Shown here in pieces: positions 34,345 to 45,602 of a stretch of DNA of 64,000 nt. The DNA is taken from positions 268,501 to 332,500 of the forward strand of contig JAVXUO010000128.1 in assembly GCA_033065855.1 (NCBI GenBank), written 5' to 3'. Each line of letters starts with the position of its first letter. Within the stretch, counting starts at the first letter, position 1. A model generated the notes under the pieces. The model saw nothing but the letters and a program-made list of their open reading frames with translations. It did no database searches and was not told the origin of the DNA. The DNA comes from Escallonia rubra (taxonomy: Eukaryota; Streptophyta; Magnoliopsida; Escalloniales; Escalloniaceae). Position numbers and translations under genes: made by a program.

Positions 34345-34985
34345 CTCATTGTCGCCGCGGGATGGGCTAGCAACCATAAAACCCTTGCCGGCTCAATCAA
34401 CTGACGGGCTCGCAACCCTAAAGCCCTCGCCAGCTCAATCAAACTGACTGGGCTCCAGCCCTCACGGCGGGATGGGCTCGCAACCCTAAAGCCCTCGCCG
34501 GCTCAATCAAACTGACAAGGCTTCGGCCCTCGCGACGGGACGGGCTCGCAACCTTAAGGCCATCGCCGGCTCAATTAAACTGACTGGGCTCCGGCCCTCG
34601 CGGCGGGACGGGCTCGCAACCCTAAGGCCCTCGCCGGCTCAATCAAACTGATGGGCTCCGGCCCTCGCGGCGGGACGGGCTCGCAACACTAAGGCCTTCG
34701 CCGGCTCAATCAACTGACGGGCTCCGGCCCTCGCGACGGGACGGGCTCGCAACCCTAAGGCCCTCGCCGGCTCAATCAAACTGATGGGCTCCGGCCCTCG
34801 CGGCGGGATGGGCTCGTAACCCTAACGCCCTCGCCGGCTCAGGCTCCGGCCCTCGCGGCGAGACGGGCTCGCAACCATAAAGCCCTCGCCAGCTCAATCA
34901 ACTGACAGGGCTCCGACCCACGCGGCGGGACGGGCTCGCAACCCTAAATCCCTCACCGGCACAATCAACCGGGGGCTCCGGCCCT
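34345..34985. repeat. 68 bp tandem array, right LTR-like block (copy B2)
   Basis: About nine units of the same family as 31744-32560. Variant units, including one missing most of its middle near 34840, show unequal exchange. Confidence 0.9.
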
Positions 34986-36090
34986 CGCCCGCACAATCAA
35001 CCGACGGGTTTCAGGGGGCTTCGCTCGTAGTGCTCCGGCACGAAGACACACCGCCACGGACTCTGAGTATCGAGCTGTGAGCATGTACGCTCATGTTACC
35101 ATTGATCATCGACACCGCCAGGGCAATGACCCCCGGGTCACTCCGGGACGGAAGCAGGTCCTCGGAGGGCATCGCATCCGACCCACCTGGCAGTTGGCTG
35201 CAGGGGCAACCCTCACTGCTGCTAGGATCTCGGCGCGTCTCATGACGCATCTCGTGGGATTCAGTAAGGGCTGGGACTGGAGGTTGGGGCAACAGGCTTT
35301 TCTGACCATGCTATCGCGGTGTGGTCGTTCTCCTCAGACAGGCAGAGGGACGCTGCAAGGGCAGGACGACACGAACTCGGGGACCGACAATTCGACGGAC
35401 AATCAATACTGTGGGACCCCCTCCGGTGACGTGTCACTCCCGGAGGACGACACATGTCGGTTGATTACACACGCGCATTTGTGCCTATATATAGTGAATT
35501 CTCGAGCTTATTCAAGGACTTCTCTCTCATTTGACATTTTCACTTTCTCTCTCTAAAACTCATTCTCTCTGGATTTCTAGTGAGTGAAAGACATTTGGAC
35601 TCTTGACATCGGACACTTAACGTTGCACCCTTGACGCGGACTGTCTACCGCCGTCCTTGTTCGTCGTCACCCTGGTTGCGCGGCGCTGCCAGCCCTCGCG
35701 ACCTGCCTGGGGAGCCTTTCTCTCAGCCCTTACTCCATCCTTGTTGTCTCCCACTTTGTCTACCTGGAAACCAACTCAGACTGCATCCTTTGTGGCACCT
35801 TTGCGTGGCATCCGAACCATCTTTCCTCGGCAACACATGCTATGTGTTTTTCGGGCCAAAATTCAATAAAAACGAAGTAGAGACCGAAGGGGTGCGGCGG
35901 GTGCCAGACACCTTCTGGTTGCGTAACTTAGTTCACAAACCCTTATTTTGGTTTCAATAGACTAGTCGTCCTTTTGGACACTTTAGAGTCATTTCAGGAT
36001 TTTTCTTATTTTCCCTAGTTTAAATTAAATAAGATGTCGACTTTGAACTAAAATCCTCTTGGGGATTTTTTCCGAGGTGGTTCGCCATAG
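34986..36090 (+). mobile_element. LTR block ending at the primer-binding site, Tat-like element (copy B2, fossil)
   Basis: The first half is nearly the same as 32561-33060. The middle (35495-35845) aligns with the copy A leader (6590-6920). The last 245 bp (35845-36090) align with 42405-42650, the end of a different LTR (41351-42655). It leads into a PBS-like site and a gag region, so it acts as the left LTR of the 36111-41350 interior. Confidence 0.65.
35451..35494 (+). promoter_or_regulatory. LTR core promoter: altered G-box and TATA (copy B2)
   Basis: GACACATGTC (35449-35458) has one change from the G-box palindrome of the other two copies. CTATATATAG lies at 35485-35494. Confidence 0.45.
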
Positions 36091-36093
36091 TAG

Positions 36094-36110
36094 TGACTCC
36101 GCTGGGGACA
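36094..36110 (+). other. Primer-binding site of the Tat-like element
   Basis: GTGACTCCGCTGGGGAC directly follows the LTR end. This resembles the (C)GACTCC(A/G)CTGGGGAC sites of Tat/Ogre elements, which use a tRNA-Arg primer; the primer identity is recalled from the family and not tested. Confidence 0.55.
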
Positions 36111-37301
36111 AAACAACTAAGAGGACTAAACTTGAAAAGTTTTTTACTGATCTTTGGCATTGTTGTATTTTCGTTGTATTTTGTGACATGTACAATATGA
36201 CATAAATGTGGTACTTGCGCTTTTATTTTCATGCCTCACACACGCGCACATCTCACCTCTACCCACCCATTCGAGAGCGCAAGTTGAAGCCCTAGGTTCT
36301 CCTATTCACAAGGTGAACTTTAATTCTGCTCTTAACTCCACGGTCTAGTACTATAGATCCCTCCTGGTTTCTTGGTATATCAAATGACTTGTATAAGTAG
36401 TGGTAATCGCCCATTATTAACTTCCATAGTAACGGGCGGGAGGTATATGGTACAATCGAACTGATGGGGTGACCTTTACGCTGATGTTACAATGAGGAAG
36501 CTACATACCCGGACTATTCAGTGTCCTACCCTTTGTTGGGTGAATACTTGTATTGGCCTATGCCATGTTGGTCGGGAAACAAAAACATTCTATAAGCTAA
36601 ACTAGTATGTGCATTACTTGTAAAAATTTGAAACTGGCTAGTTCACACCCTGATCCAACCCACTGACCAACTGACCAGTTATCCATCAGGATGAGCAGAC
36701 GGTTAGTCAGAGACCTCATCCTCCAGAAAGTTCTCAGAAATAAACCCGAACCTCACTAACCAACTGGCCGGATATCCACCACGATGACCGAACAGTTAGT
36801 CGATCCTCCTTTCAACAAAAAAAAAAAACTCCCCCAAAACCAGAAAAATTCCTTTCACCCCTATTAGGGTATGAGCTAACCAACTCGTTATCTGTGGTAT
36901 GTATGATTAAATTCTCAATGACTTTCTTTATACAATTAAGGCCAAGCATGGTTGGTGTCGAGACTCATCCGGAAAGCTCTCACAAACTCCCATGGCCGAT
37001 GAGTACCCTTAGATCTCTAATTTGTCCGTATCATCAGTGAACTTCAGAAGGATCTTCAAAATGGTTTCACCACCTTAACCGAGCAATAATCCCGAACCGT
37101 CAAGGAATTGGATAACCTCAAGAAGAGAAGTAGGAAAGAACAGGAAGAAGGATGATAAGAAGAAAGGTCAGGAGTTTGATTGGATGTATGAGTTCGAGGA
37201 AGAGGAAACAAAACCCCATGCCGTACCGGAATGGAAAGAGAAGTTGGCCACACTCGAGTCCCAAATTGCTAGAATGGAAAGAGCTGATTACCCTTTAGAC
37301 C

Positions 37302-38208
37302 TCAAACCATGAACCCCAATGATAGGCTATCCCTCAAGTTCAAGATGCTGGAGATGGATAAGTTTGACCGCGACAACAAAATCCCAAGATCCATGTCAAG
37401 ATGTACATGCGGGCATTGGCCCCATATGCAATGACTCAGAATCAATTGATACAGTTGTTCCACCGTACCCTTACAGGAGCTACCTTCTGTTGGTTCCTCA
37501 CTTTTGATGAAGCCCGAGTTCGTACTTGGGAAGTTTTTGTGAGAGAGTTTGTAAAGTGGTACCAATACAATGCCGACCTAGATATCACCCGGAGAGATTT
37601 GGAAACCACAAAGCAAGAGTCGAGAAAGTCAGTTTCATCTTTCATTACGAGGTAGAGGAATAAGGTAGCTCAAATGGTGAATCGTCTGACAGGAGAAGAG
37701 CAAGTGAACATCAAGAACAACCTACTTCAAGTCTACCACGAATATATCTTTGGCCATTACCACACGTTGTTCAAAGCTCTTATAGGATCCCTTAGATAGA
37801 TAGAAGATGCAATCAACAAGGGAACCATCTCTAGTGAGTTGAAGCCTCTAGGATATACGAGCCAACCCAAGGAGTTCTAATGTCCAGACTAAAACAACAA
37901 TGTCAACACCATGCAAGGACTATGGGCAGTGACATTGGAAGCCACTACGGAGACTAAGAAGAAGTTCATATCATTGAATGCACCCCTTCCCAATGTTTTT
38001 AAAAGTGATTGTTGAGGAGGGGAATGATATCTAAGTTACTGCCTACCCCCACACCAGCGGTAATACCTGAAGGATATGATATGCAAGCCTTTTACGACTA
38101 TCACAAAGGAAAGGATCACTCCACAAACAGATGCATTGCCCTACGACACGCCATACAAGATCTCATCGACAAGGGCGATGTTTATCCTTCTGTTAGGCGG
38201 AATGTCTA
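37302..38208 (+). pseudogene. Ty3 Gag remnant (fossil)
   Basis: The Gag core is recognised by MYMRALAPYAMTQ, then LTGATFCWF, then WYQYNADLDITRRDLETTKQ, the standard order in Tat-lineage Gag. A downstream part (38050-38208) with FYDYHKGKDHSTNRC and ALRHAIQDLIDKG corresponds to the zinc-finger-like C-terminal region. Treated as a fossil; broken. Confidence 0.7.
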
Positions 38209-38682
38209 AAAAGAGCCCTTGCCGACTCATAGGCTTAATTGTATTGATAGCTAGTCAGTTATGAATTCGATCGTTCTCATTGTTCCAGCCAGCCAACCAG
38301 TTTGGAAGTCAGTGTCCGCGTATGATTCTCTGTCTTAATTTTGTGATGTGGTTACTTGGGAATAATTGATGGAAGGTGAGGCCTTAAGTGTTGAAAAAGA
38401 GTATAATGAAGAAACTAGGTTTATGTTTTGACCCAGTGCCGAGGTATCCCACCTAACCCGATCCAGCCAAGTGTACCAAACCCCGCCCCAGCCAGCCACA
38501 TTTGACCCATTGTTTTTCCAAGACCCTCCTGATGACGAAGTCCTTAGACAGTTAAAGGAAACCCAAACCAACATTTCCATATAGGGTTACTGTCTTCCTC
38601 ATACTCCCACCGCCAAGCCCTTATCAAACTCCTTAGCAAAGCCCAGATACCAATCTAGGCCCAGCCATAAGACCTGTCTCAA

Positions 38683-39110
38683 GTGCTAGGGGCTATACAT
38701 TTCGGAAACATCCTCACCTTTTTCAAGTCTGATCTGCCCAAAGCAGGACTAAGCCACAATGATCCGGTCCATATCATTATGCCAACACTTGATAAAAGGG
38801 TTCCATTAATCCTCATAGACCATGTTTCTGCTCTAAATGTTTGTCCCCTGCGCGCTGTTCAAGCCTTTGGCATTGACCCATCAGAGTTCACCCCTTCTAA
38901 CCAAGCGGTTCGAGCTTATGATAACACCTGAAGAGAGGTGATTGGTACAATAAAACTCATTGTGACTGTGGGTACTACTAGCTTATATGTTGAGTTTCAA
39001 GTGTTGGATATACCCGCCGTTTATAACCTTCTGTTCGAAAGACCTTGGATACACTCTGTGGGCGCAACCCTCTTTACAATGTACTAGAAGACGAAGTTTG
39101 TGTTAAATGA
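38683..39110 (+). pseudogene. Ty3 aspartic protease remnant (fossil)
   Basis: Recognised by the HVSALNVCPLRAVQAFGI block (in the family Asp-Asn/His-Gly-Ser-Ala-Leu-Asn-Val), PSNQAVRAYDNT and a following region with VEFQVLDIPAVYNLLF-like sequence, as in Tat/Ogre polyproteins. Broken. Confidence 0.65.
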
Positions 39111-39256
39111 TGCCGTCTTCACCATAATGGGAGATTCACACTTGCCTCAGAATGGACAAGTTAAAAAGGACAATGTTCAGGTACCGCATGATTCTTTAGA
39201 TGTTCTGCTCAGTGGATTCATGATGGATCACCCATATTTAGTGTCTCGAGTATGTC

Positions 39257-39870
39257 GCGGTGAAAAGTTTGACTTCGACCGAAAACTTTGGCTTCAACCG
39301 AAAAGTTTAACTTCGACTAAAAAGTTCGGCTTCAACCGAAAATGTTTTGCTTCGAATCAAAACTCTTGGCTTCGACTGAAAAGTTTAGCTTCGACCGAAA
39401 ACTTTGGCTTCGATCGAAAAGTTTAGCTTCTACCGAAAACCATTTTTGAAGACATAAAGAAGGACACTGATCGATTAAGTCGAATGAAAATGTTTGCCTT
39501 CGAATGAAAGTTTCAGATTTGGTTCTTTACTCGAATTTCTGGGAGATCTTTTAAAAAAGGCTTAGTGACAAAAATAAAATGCTTCCAGCTCTCGAATCTT
39601 TGATGTAGTCCAAGTCTTTGTTCAATCCCAATACCAAGTCCAAGCTTTGTTCAATCCAAGTTCAAGTCCTTGTTCAATTCCATGTCCAAGTCCTTGTTCA
39701 ATCCCATGTCCAAGTCCTTGTTCAATCCCATGATCTTTGTCTTTGTTTGATTAGGATAAACCCTGAAATAGTTATCTTAATAATTGTGTTAAGTTAATGT
39801 TAGAAATAATAATTTTGGAATCATCAAAATCAATAAGTCAGCACATAGTACATGGACTCTTTTCAAGGAT
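39257..39870 (+). repeat. 19 bp array plus unique tail, second copy of the 60218 repeat
   Basis: Positions 39257-39440 hold about nine 19 bp units of the form GGCTTCGACCGAAAACTTT. The flank that follows (39520-39860) matches 60740-61030, including GAGATCTTTTAAAAAAGGC-like, CTTTGTTTGATTAGGATAAA and ATCATCAAAATCAA phrases. The frame 39100-39426 crossing it is a by-product. This repeat has replaced or displaced the polymerase part of the LTR element. Confidence 0.75.
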
Positions 39871-40549
39871 TTAAAAATACAGGGACCAAAATAAAAATAT
39901 GGGTAACATACAAGGGACTAAAATGCAATTATTCCTTTCAAAAACCCCAAAGTCACTGACTAACTGACTGGTTTTCCCGCCAATACGAAAATTTACAAAA
40001 ACCTATTGACTAACCATCCGGTTTTTTTATCCCAAATTTCAAATTTTCAAAGTTCATCTAGGTTCCGACTAACCGGCTGGTTTTCCAACCTTTTTCAAAA
40101 AATTAATAAAAATAAATTAAAAATAATTGTTTTTACACACTTGTATGTTTGCTTGCTTCGAGTGTCTACGCCATCAATACAATCTTGTGTGTTTGCCTAT
40201 TTGCTTGTTCTGCATAATACATGTTCATTCACTCGAAGGCGTTATTATCCATCAATTCCGTGTTTGCTTGCCCGTCTTTGCATGTCCGATGTCCTGACCT
40301 AGGGTTGGTTCCCGAACCAGATTTTTCAAATCTATTGCTCTGTTCAATGGTTATTGTATGACGTAATGCCAATGCAAGATTTCGTATTTGTTGCTAATCA
40401 CAACAATGCCCTCGTGTCAAATGATATGACTGCACACTCAATGACCAACTGCCTTTATGGCATTGTTGTCTCTAGCTTTGAGTAGTATCTTCGAAATTCT
40501 CTTATATCCAAGTGACCGACCCCTTTAGAGCATTGTTGGCTCTGGCTCT
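39871..40549. other. Non-coding LTR-element interior
   Basis: Short repeated GACTAACCGGCTGGTTTTCC-type motifs near 39955-40090 echo those in the leader at 36660-36800, which supports one element. No coding frame is supported. Confidence 0.45.
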
Positions 40550-41095
40550 TAGTCAAGCTTTTACTTTGTCCATCGACCCTTTCAAATTGATTTGGGAGCT
40601 CTGGCAGCATTCAAGATTTCTTTTACATGTCTAGATGACCCTTCCAAATTGATTTGACGGCTCCGACATCTAGATGTGAGTTTTGTCTGCCGACCATTCA
40701 AATCAATTTGGTGGCTCCGACAACAAACAAAAATTTTCTTTGATATATCGTCCGTCGACCCTTTCAAATTGATTTGTGGGCTTCTGCAATGGACGGGTTG
40801 GCTATTTCTTTTATATGTCTAGACGACCCTTTCAAATCGATTTGTAGGCTTCGACATCTAAACGTGAGTTTTGTCTGTCGACCATTCAAATCGATTTGGT
40901 GGCTCTGACAACAAACAAAAAATTTCTTTGGTATATCCATTCATTAACCCTTTCAAATCGATTTGAGGGCTCCGACAATGTACAGGTTGGCTATTTCTTT
41001 TACATATCTAGACGACCCTTTCAAATCAATTTGGGGGGCTCCGGCGTCTAGACATGAGTTTTGATGGCCTCAACAATAGGCAAAAATTTCTTAGA
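40550..41095. repeat. About 190 bp tandem repeat in the 3' part of the LTR element
   Basis: Roughly 2.7 copies of a unit with the phrases GACCCTTTCAAATCGATTTG, GACATCTAGACGTGAG, TTTTGTCTGCCGACCATTC and GGTTGGCTATTTCTTTTAC. The last phrase recurs at about 40800 and 40987, giving a spacing near 190 bp. Confidence 0.75.
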
Positions 41096-41350
41096 TATAT
41101 TGTTCGACGACCAATCATTGTTACTGTTGGCTCTGGCTTCGAACTATATCTTTATCCCCTCTGAACTATGTTGGTCTGATTCCTTTCCGAGGATATGTAG
41201 GAAGCCTATGAAAGTTCAACCTCATATCTGTGTACGTCTTTGAGTATTTCCTTGAGTCACGTGCTCTTTTTCCGTGTTTTTACTACAGAATGTGTTGTCC
41301 TTTTTTCGGTGATGTTCACCCGCAAGCGCGCTTCATCCCCGAAGGACTCT

Positions 41351-42655
41351 GTAGACACCCCATATTTGTAGGCATTTTTATTTAAATAAATAACGGGCTT
41401 TATTATTGATTAGAATTGCATTACTAGGTTTAGGCTTAGTAATGTGTTTTTTTAATCAATTCAGTCCAGTCCAGTCGCATGTGTAGTCTAAGTCAAGCCC
41501 GTCAATCCAGTCTGTCAGTCCAGTCTAACTGCATCAGTCCAGTTCAATTATGTCAAGTCCAGTCCAAGGTTTAGATTATTCTAATTGATGTAGTTTGTCT
41601 AGATGACTTGGGAAAATAACCCATGATTTATCCTTGATATAGAGATCATATCAATTCATTTTTTGGTTAGGAAATAACTTATCCTGAATCTGGTGCATCC
41701 CATTTGCGATTTCAGAGATAAAAAAATAAGGTTAGATAATGCCTCTAAATTTGGAAAATTTATTTTTAATTAATAAGGTGAACCAGCCAATTTTTGACTA
41801 AGCAGTCGGTTTGTTGACTTTTTATCAATCTGCGATTTTATTACTTATATTAACTTATCTCCAACCTTACAGATTGGCATTGCCAATCTTATCAGATTCT
41901 GTAACCCTGAACACTATAAAAGGGGTTTTGGCCTTCATTTTTAAGGGTCGAGAAGCTTATTCTCTTTAAAGCTCGTGTGTCATTTCTTGGTGAAGTGACA
42001 TACTATCTCTCTTAAGAATCCTAGCAATTCAAACCACTCTTAAAACTTCATTTTTTTCTCTTTGCATCGTGGATTCTACAGAGAATATCCCGGAGCCGTC
42101 AAGACAAGTAACACCCTGAGTTAATATTTACTAGCTTTCTAGAGTAGAAGATCAAATAGATTGTCTCCCCTCCCCCATGATCCCGTTTCATCTCAAAAAC
42201 TAAAAAAAAAAAATATTTTCATCTTTTCTTTGTCTAAAGTCTAAGATCGAAATGTAGATTACTTCACGTAGGTCCAGACTCGAACTACGACGATTTTGAT
42301 TCTGATTAGTCCGATCGAATATGTAGGCTATTCGACCCCTTTGTCGAGTTCAAGCCAAAAATCCAAAAATTTACTTAGGGTGAGTCTTATCGTACTTTAC
42401 TTGCTATGTGTTCTTAAGGCCAAAATTCAATAAAAATTAAGTAGAGACGGAAAGGGCACGACAAGTGCCTAACACGTTCCTGTTGTGTAACTTAGTCAAT
42501 AGACCCGTCTCTTGGTTTCGATAGACTAGTCTTCCTTTTGGACACATTAGAGTCATTCCAGGGTTTTTCTTATTTTCCTTAGTTTAATTTAAATAAGATG
42601 GAGACTCTGCATTAAAATACTTTTAGGGATTTTTTTTCCGAGACGCTTCGCTACA
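41351..42655 (+). mobile_element. LTR of a Tat/Ogre-like element (fossil)
   Basis: It begins TGTAGACACCCCATATTTG, the usual start of Tat/Ogre LTRs, after a typical pre-LTR segment (41150-41230, CTATGTTGGTCTGATTCC). It contains a TATAAAAGG box near 41917 and C/T-rich leader sequence, and its last 245 bp match the end of the 34986-36090 LTR. Upstream of that shared end the two LTRs are unrelated by eye. It abuts the pararetrovirus fossil at 42656. Confidence 0.65.
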
Positions 42656-42959
42656 ATGTCCTCATCAAAACTTTCTTCATCTTTGGTAGAGTCTTCTACC
42701 ATTTTTTCCTTACCTTTACCTTTTTGATTTGTAGATGTGGAAGGTGTAGAAGAGACAAAATGTCTCCTTGGTTTTTTGAGGATGACAACACCTTTATTTT
42801 TCCCAATATGCATGTGTTCTAGTTGTTTACTAGCTAATATTTCTCCTATCACCCATTTTTTTAGGCCATGATAATTGCTTTGGATTTATCTTCCGTGCTT
42901 TTGTTGCTCGGATATTACTACTTGTTTGTTCAAATAGTTCTACTTTTCTATTTAGCGCT

Positions 42960-43335
42960 ATACTAGTGGATTCACGGTATTTACCACTATATAGACTAGA
43001 TGATATTGTACTGCAATATTTTTGCATACTTCTCGTAATTCGGTCATGCCTTGAGTCTGAATCTTCAGTCTTAATGCTTTATTAAGATAATGATCTTTTA
43101 AGGACATGAAGTAGTTTGGTGTAGTTTTAAACCAAGTTGGTACATTATATAATTTACTTTGGATTTCCCGTATTAGAGCTTTTTTCAAAAGTTTTTCACT
43201 GATTGTCTGTTGGATAACAGATTACCGATGTATCTCTGCCATCTATGAATAATGGATGAAGACTAACTTGTATCATGCCAATATGAACATAGTGATAACC
43301 TTATCTTAGGTATTGTTTTATCTTATCTATCTTAA
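42960..43335 (-). pseudogene. 30K-family movement protein region (fossil)
   Basis: Recognised by VHIGMIQVSLHPLF, then ALIREIQSKLYN, FKTTPNYFMSLKDHYLNKAL and LKIQTQG, and a final YIVVNTVNP. This is the order of conserved blocks in caulimovirid movement proteins, which open plasmodesmata for cell-to-cell spread. Confidence 0.65.
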
Positions 43336-43759
43336 AAAGAGGAATGTCTAGTATTTTTTTCCTCAGTTTGACCTTCAGAGGTTTCCCCTTCGGATATCTC
43401 TACATTGATCTTACTTCTGAATCTGACTATGATTTTTTTGTATATTTTTCAACCTTTATTTTAGGCATCTCCCAATTATTTATAGTTGAATCAGGAGTTT
43501 CTTCCTCAATTGATTCAGTCTGACTAACTATGTTATTAGATAAGGGAATCATCTCTTCTTCATAGTCGTGGATTTCTAACATCATGAAGATCGTGCCTAC
43601 GCCCTTTAAAGTTTTGTTTAAACTTTCATCGTCATTTGACGTTGTTTCATCATTAGACTCATAGTCATTTCTGAAACAAGCTCTTATGCTTCGTCTTCGT
43701 AATCTAATTTGTATCCCCATGTTGGCTCGTATCTTTCTTCAGCAAATAAGAGAGATCTT

Positions 43760-44900
43760 ATATTTTGCTTCCTTTTCTTACTTGGACATTTATTTGCATA
43801 ATGTCCTTTTTCGCCAGATAACCAGCAACAATCACACTCTTCTGGTGATTTTCCTTTTGGATATGAAAGTTTTTTATGCGGAATGTTAGATTTTTTCTAA
43901 TATATCTACCCCTTGGTTTTGATTTTTCCCTTGATGGATTAAATTTTATTTTTTGAATTTTTTTCCATTTCTTCCCATATCCTTTTTTCATTTCCAAACC
44001 TTTCTTCTCAATTTTTTTCTTCGTAAATTTTGGCTTCTTTTCGCATCCATAGCTGTTTACCATGCTATCGACTTTATAACAACAATCGTAACTCATATGA
44101 GATTTTTTCATATCTTTTAGTGTTTGTCCTTAAGTACAATATTTCTTTAGAACTTCTTTTGCAGTGGCTATTTTTCCTCCTAAGGAATCGCAAAGGATTC
44201 CATAATTTAGGAGTTTAACAAATTATTTTTCCGTTTACTCGTCCTATGATTTAAGAAATTTGGCAAAAAATTGTTTTTGCCAATGGAGGTTGTCTCTGAG
44301 TTCGAATTTGTAAAAATATTTTTTAAGTTCACAAGTGTAACTTTTAAAATAGTACATATCACATATTTGTAGTTTTGTCAAATTTGTGAAGGCAATTTTT
44401 TCTTGAATATGTATGTTATTTATAGATATTTCGCAGAACTCTCTTTAGAGGTTATCTGAATAAAACATTATCCATTTTTCGGAAATGTTAAGCTTGCTCT
44501 GGACTTCAATTATCAGTTCGCTATCTGTTATGCTATTCCAGAACCGAGCTATTTTTCCTCACAAGGTTGCTCGAATAAAATGTTTCATAGCATGCATTTC
44601 TGTTAAATTACTACCTATTATGACAATTCTTAAGGCTTGCGCCCAATTATCGATTATTTCTTCAGTATTCGAAAGACAATCGATATCAAGATATATACCA
44701 TATTGATTTATGGGTTCACTTCTTCCATTTAGGGGACAAAATCAGTTTTAAATTTGTCTTCATAGGGGCGTTATTAGATTTAGAATTTCTTTCTAGATCT
44801 AACTCTGGATTCCATGCTTCTACATAGTTTGGATCAGTTTCTCTGTTCCATAAATTCATATCAGCAAATGTTTTTTTACTCTTGATATGACTCTTTTTTC
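43760..44900 (-). pseudogene. Caulimovirid capsid region with zinc finger (fossil)
   Basis: Recognised by a LDIDCLSNTEEIIDNWAQAL stretch near 44600-44700, a Lys-rich basic region (43900-44050) and a zinc finger of the form C-x-C-C-W-L-x-G-E-K-G-H-Y-A-N-K-C-P near 43785-43830, the hallmark of caulimovirid coat proteins. Confidence 0.65.
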
Positions 44901-45400
44901 TTCTTGTTTATATTGATGTTATTTTAGAACAACTGGATCTATTTCATTCATCATTGTTTTTTTCAAAGATTTTTATTTTTCTACTTTTTCTAAGTAGTCA
45001 TTTATTAATTTTTCTAATTCTTCTACATCCATTCCATGTACGGGGTCCTTGGTGTCTTTTGAGCCACTCGAAGAAGGTTTTCTTTTACATTCGCTACCAC
45101 TGTATGATCTAACCTATTATACATATGAAGTTTTGTTGATATAGTAATTCTTGGTAGTGTCATAACTTTCAAAGTTTGATAAGAAGTTATCTGAGTTTAG
45201 GATGTGGTCTTCACTTCCTAACCCTTTATCTGAATTTTTTAATTCAATTAATGTCTGAGATGTTATATTGTTTAGATTCATGAGATACATCCATTATTTG
45301 ATTAATAATTCGGTTATCTCAGTTTTTCCAATTCCACGATCTGAGTGTATAATTCATGTCATATGATTTAATAAACAAGGGGGGATCTTGCCTTTGATTA

Positions 45401-45413
45401 GGCCATGATACCA
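45401..45413 (-). other. Met-tRNA primer-binding site of the pararetrovirus
   Basis: The minus strand reads TGGTATCATGGCC, close to the TGGTATCAGAGCC complement of initiator tRNA-Met that primes reverse transcription in caulimovirids. It sits upstream of the capsid region as expected. Confidence 0.55.
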
Positions 45414-45499
45414 GTTTTGTATGGCCAATTTCTCTTTTGGTCAGGAATGACATATTCTAAACTTGAGAGGGGTTAGTTTTAGTTTTTTGAGAAGCATGA

Positions 45500-45500
<1 letters not shown>

Positions 45501-45557
<57 letters not shown>
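45501..45557. repeat. (TA)n microsatellite
   Basis: About 28 TA repeats, next to the pararetrovirus end and the palindrome at 45576. AT dinucleotide tracts are known to be favoured integration sites for caulimovirids. Confidence 0.9.
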
Positions 45558-45558
<1 letters not shown>

Positions 45559-45575
45559 GAAAGAGAATATAAGAT

Positions 45576-45602
45576 TAGCCTCACGCAACTTGCGTGAGGC
45601 TA
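45576..45602. other. Perfect 13 bp inverted repeat with a 1-base loop
   Basis: TAGCCTCACGCAA and its exact reverse complement are separated by a single C. It lies just after the (TA)n tract. It could be an element terminus or a hairpin formed at a repair junction. It is too compact for a microRNA precursor. Confidence 0.7.

Larger units (their letters stand above)
36111..39256 (+). mobile_element. Tat/Ogre-like Ty3 interior: leader, gag and protease (fossil)
   Basis: A long non-coding leader (36111-37000) with repeated ACTAACTGGCCGG-type motifs is followed by a gag remnant and an aspartic-protease remnant in the same direction. The polymerase part (reverse transcriptase, RNase H, integrase) expected next is absent, and the sequence passes into non-coding repeats at 39257. 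It is broken, with many breaks. Confidence 0.7.
42656..45413 (-). mobile_element. Endogenous pararetrovirus, Caulimoviridae, cavemo/solendovirus-like (fossil)
   Basis: Minus-strand order: Met-tRNA-type primer site (45401-45413), leader, capsid region (about 44900-43760) with a coat-type zinc finger, acidic linker (43720-43430), movement-protein region (about 43330-42960) and a Lys-rich tail (42950-42660). Capsid before movement protein in one unit is the order known for Cavemovirus and Solendovirus, unlike the movement-protein-first order of most genera. Protease and reverse transcriptase are absent. It is broken, with many breaks, and looks old. Confidence 0.7.

Noticed and set aside
45576-45602. 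microRNA hairpin or transcription terminator
   Set aside because: The stem is only 13 bp with a 1-base loop, too short for a plant miRNA precursor; rho-independent terminators do not apply to nuclear plant genes.
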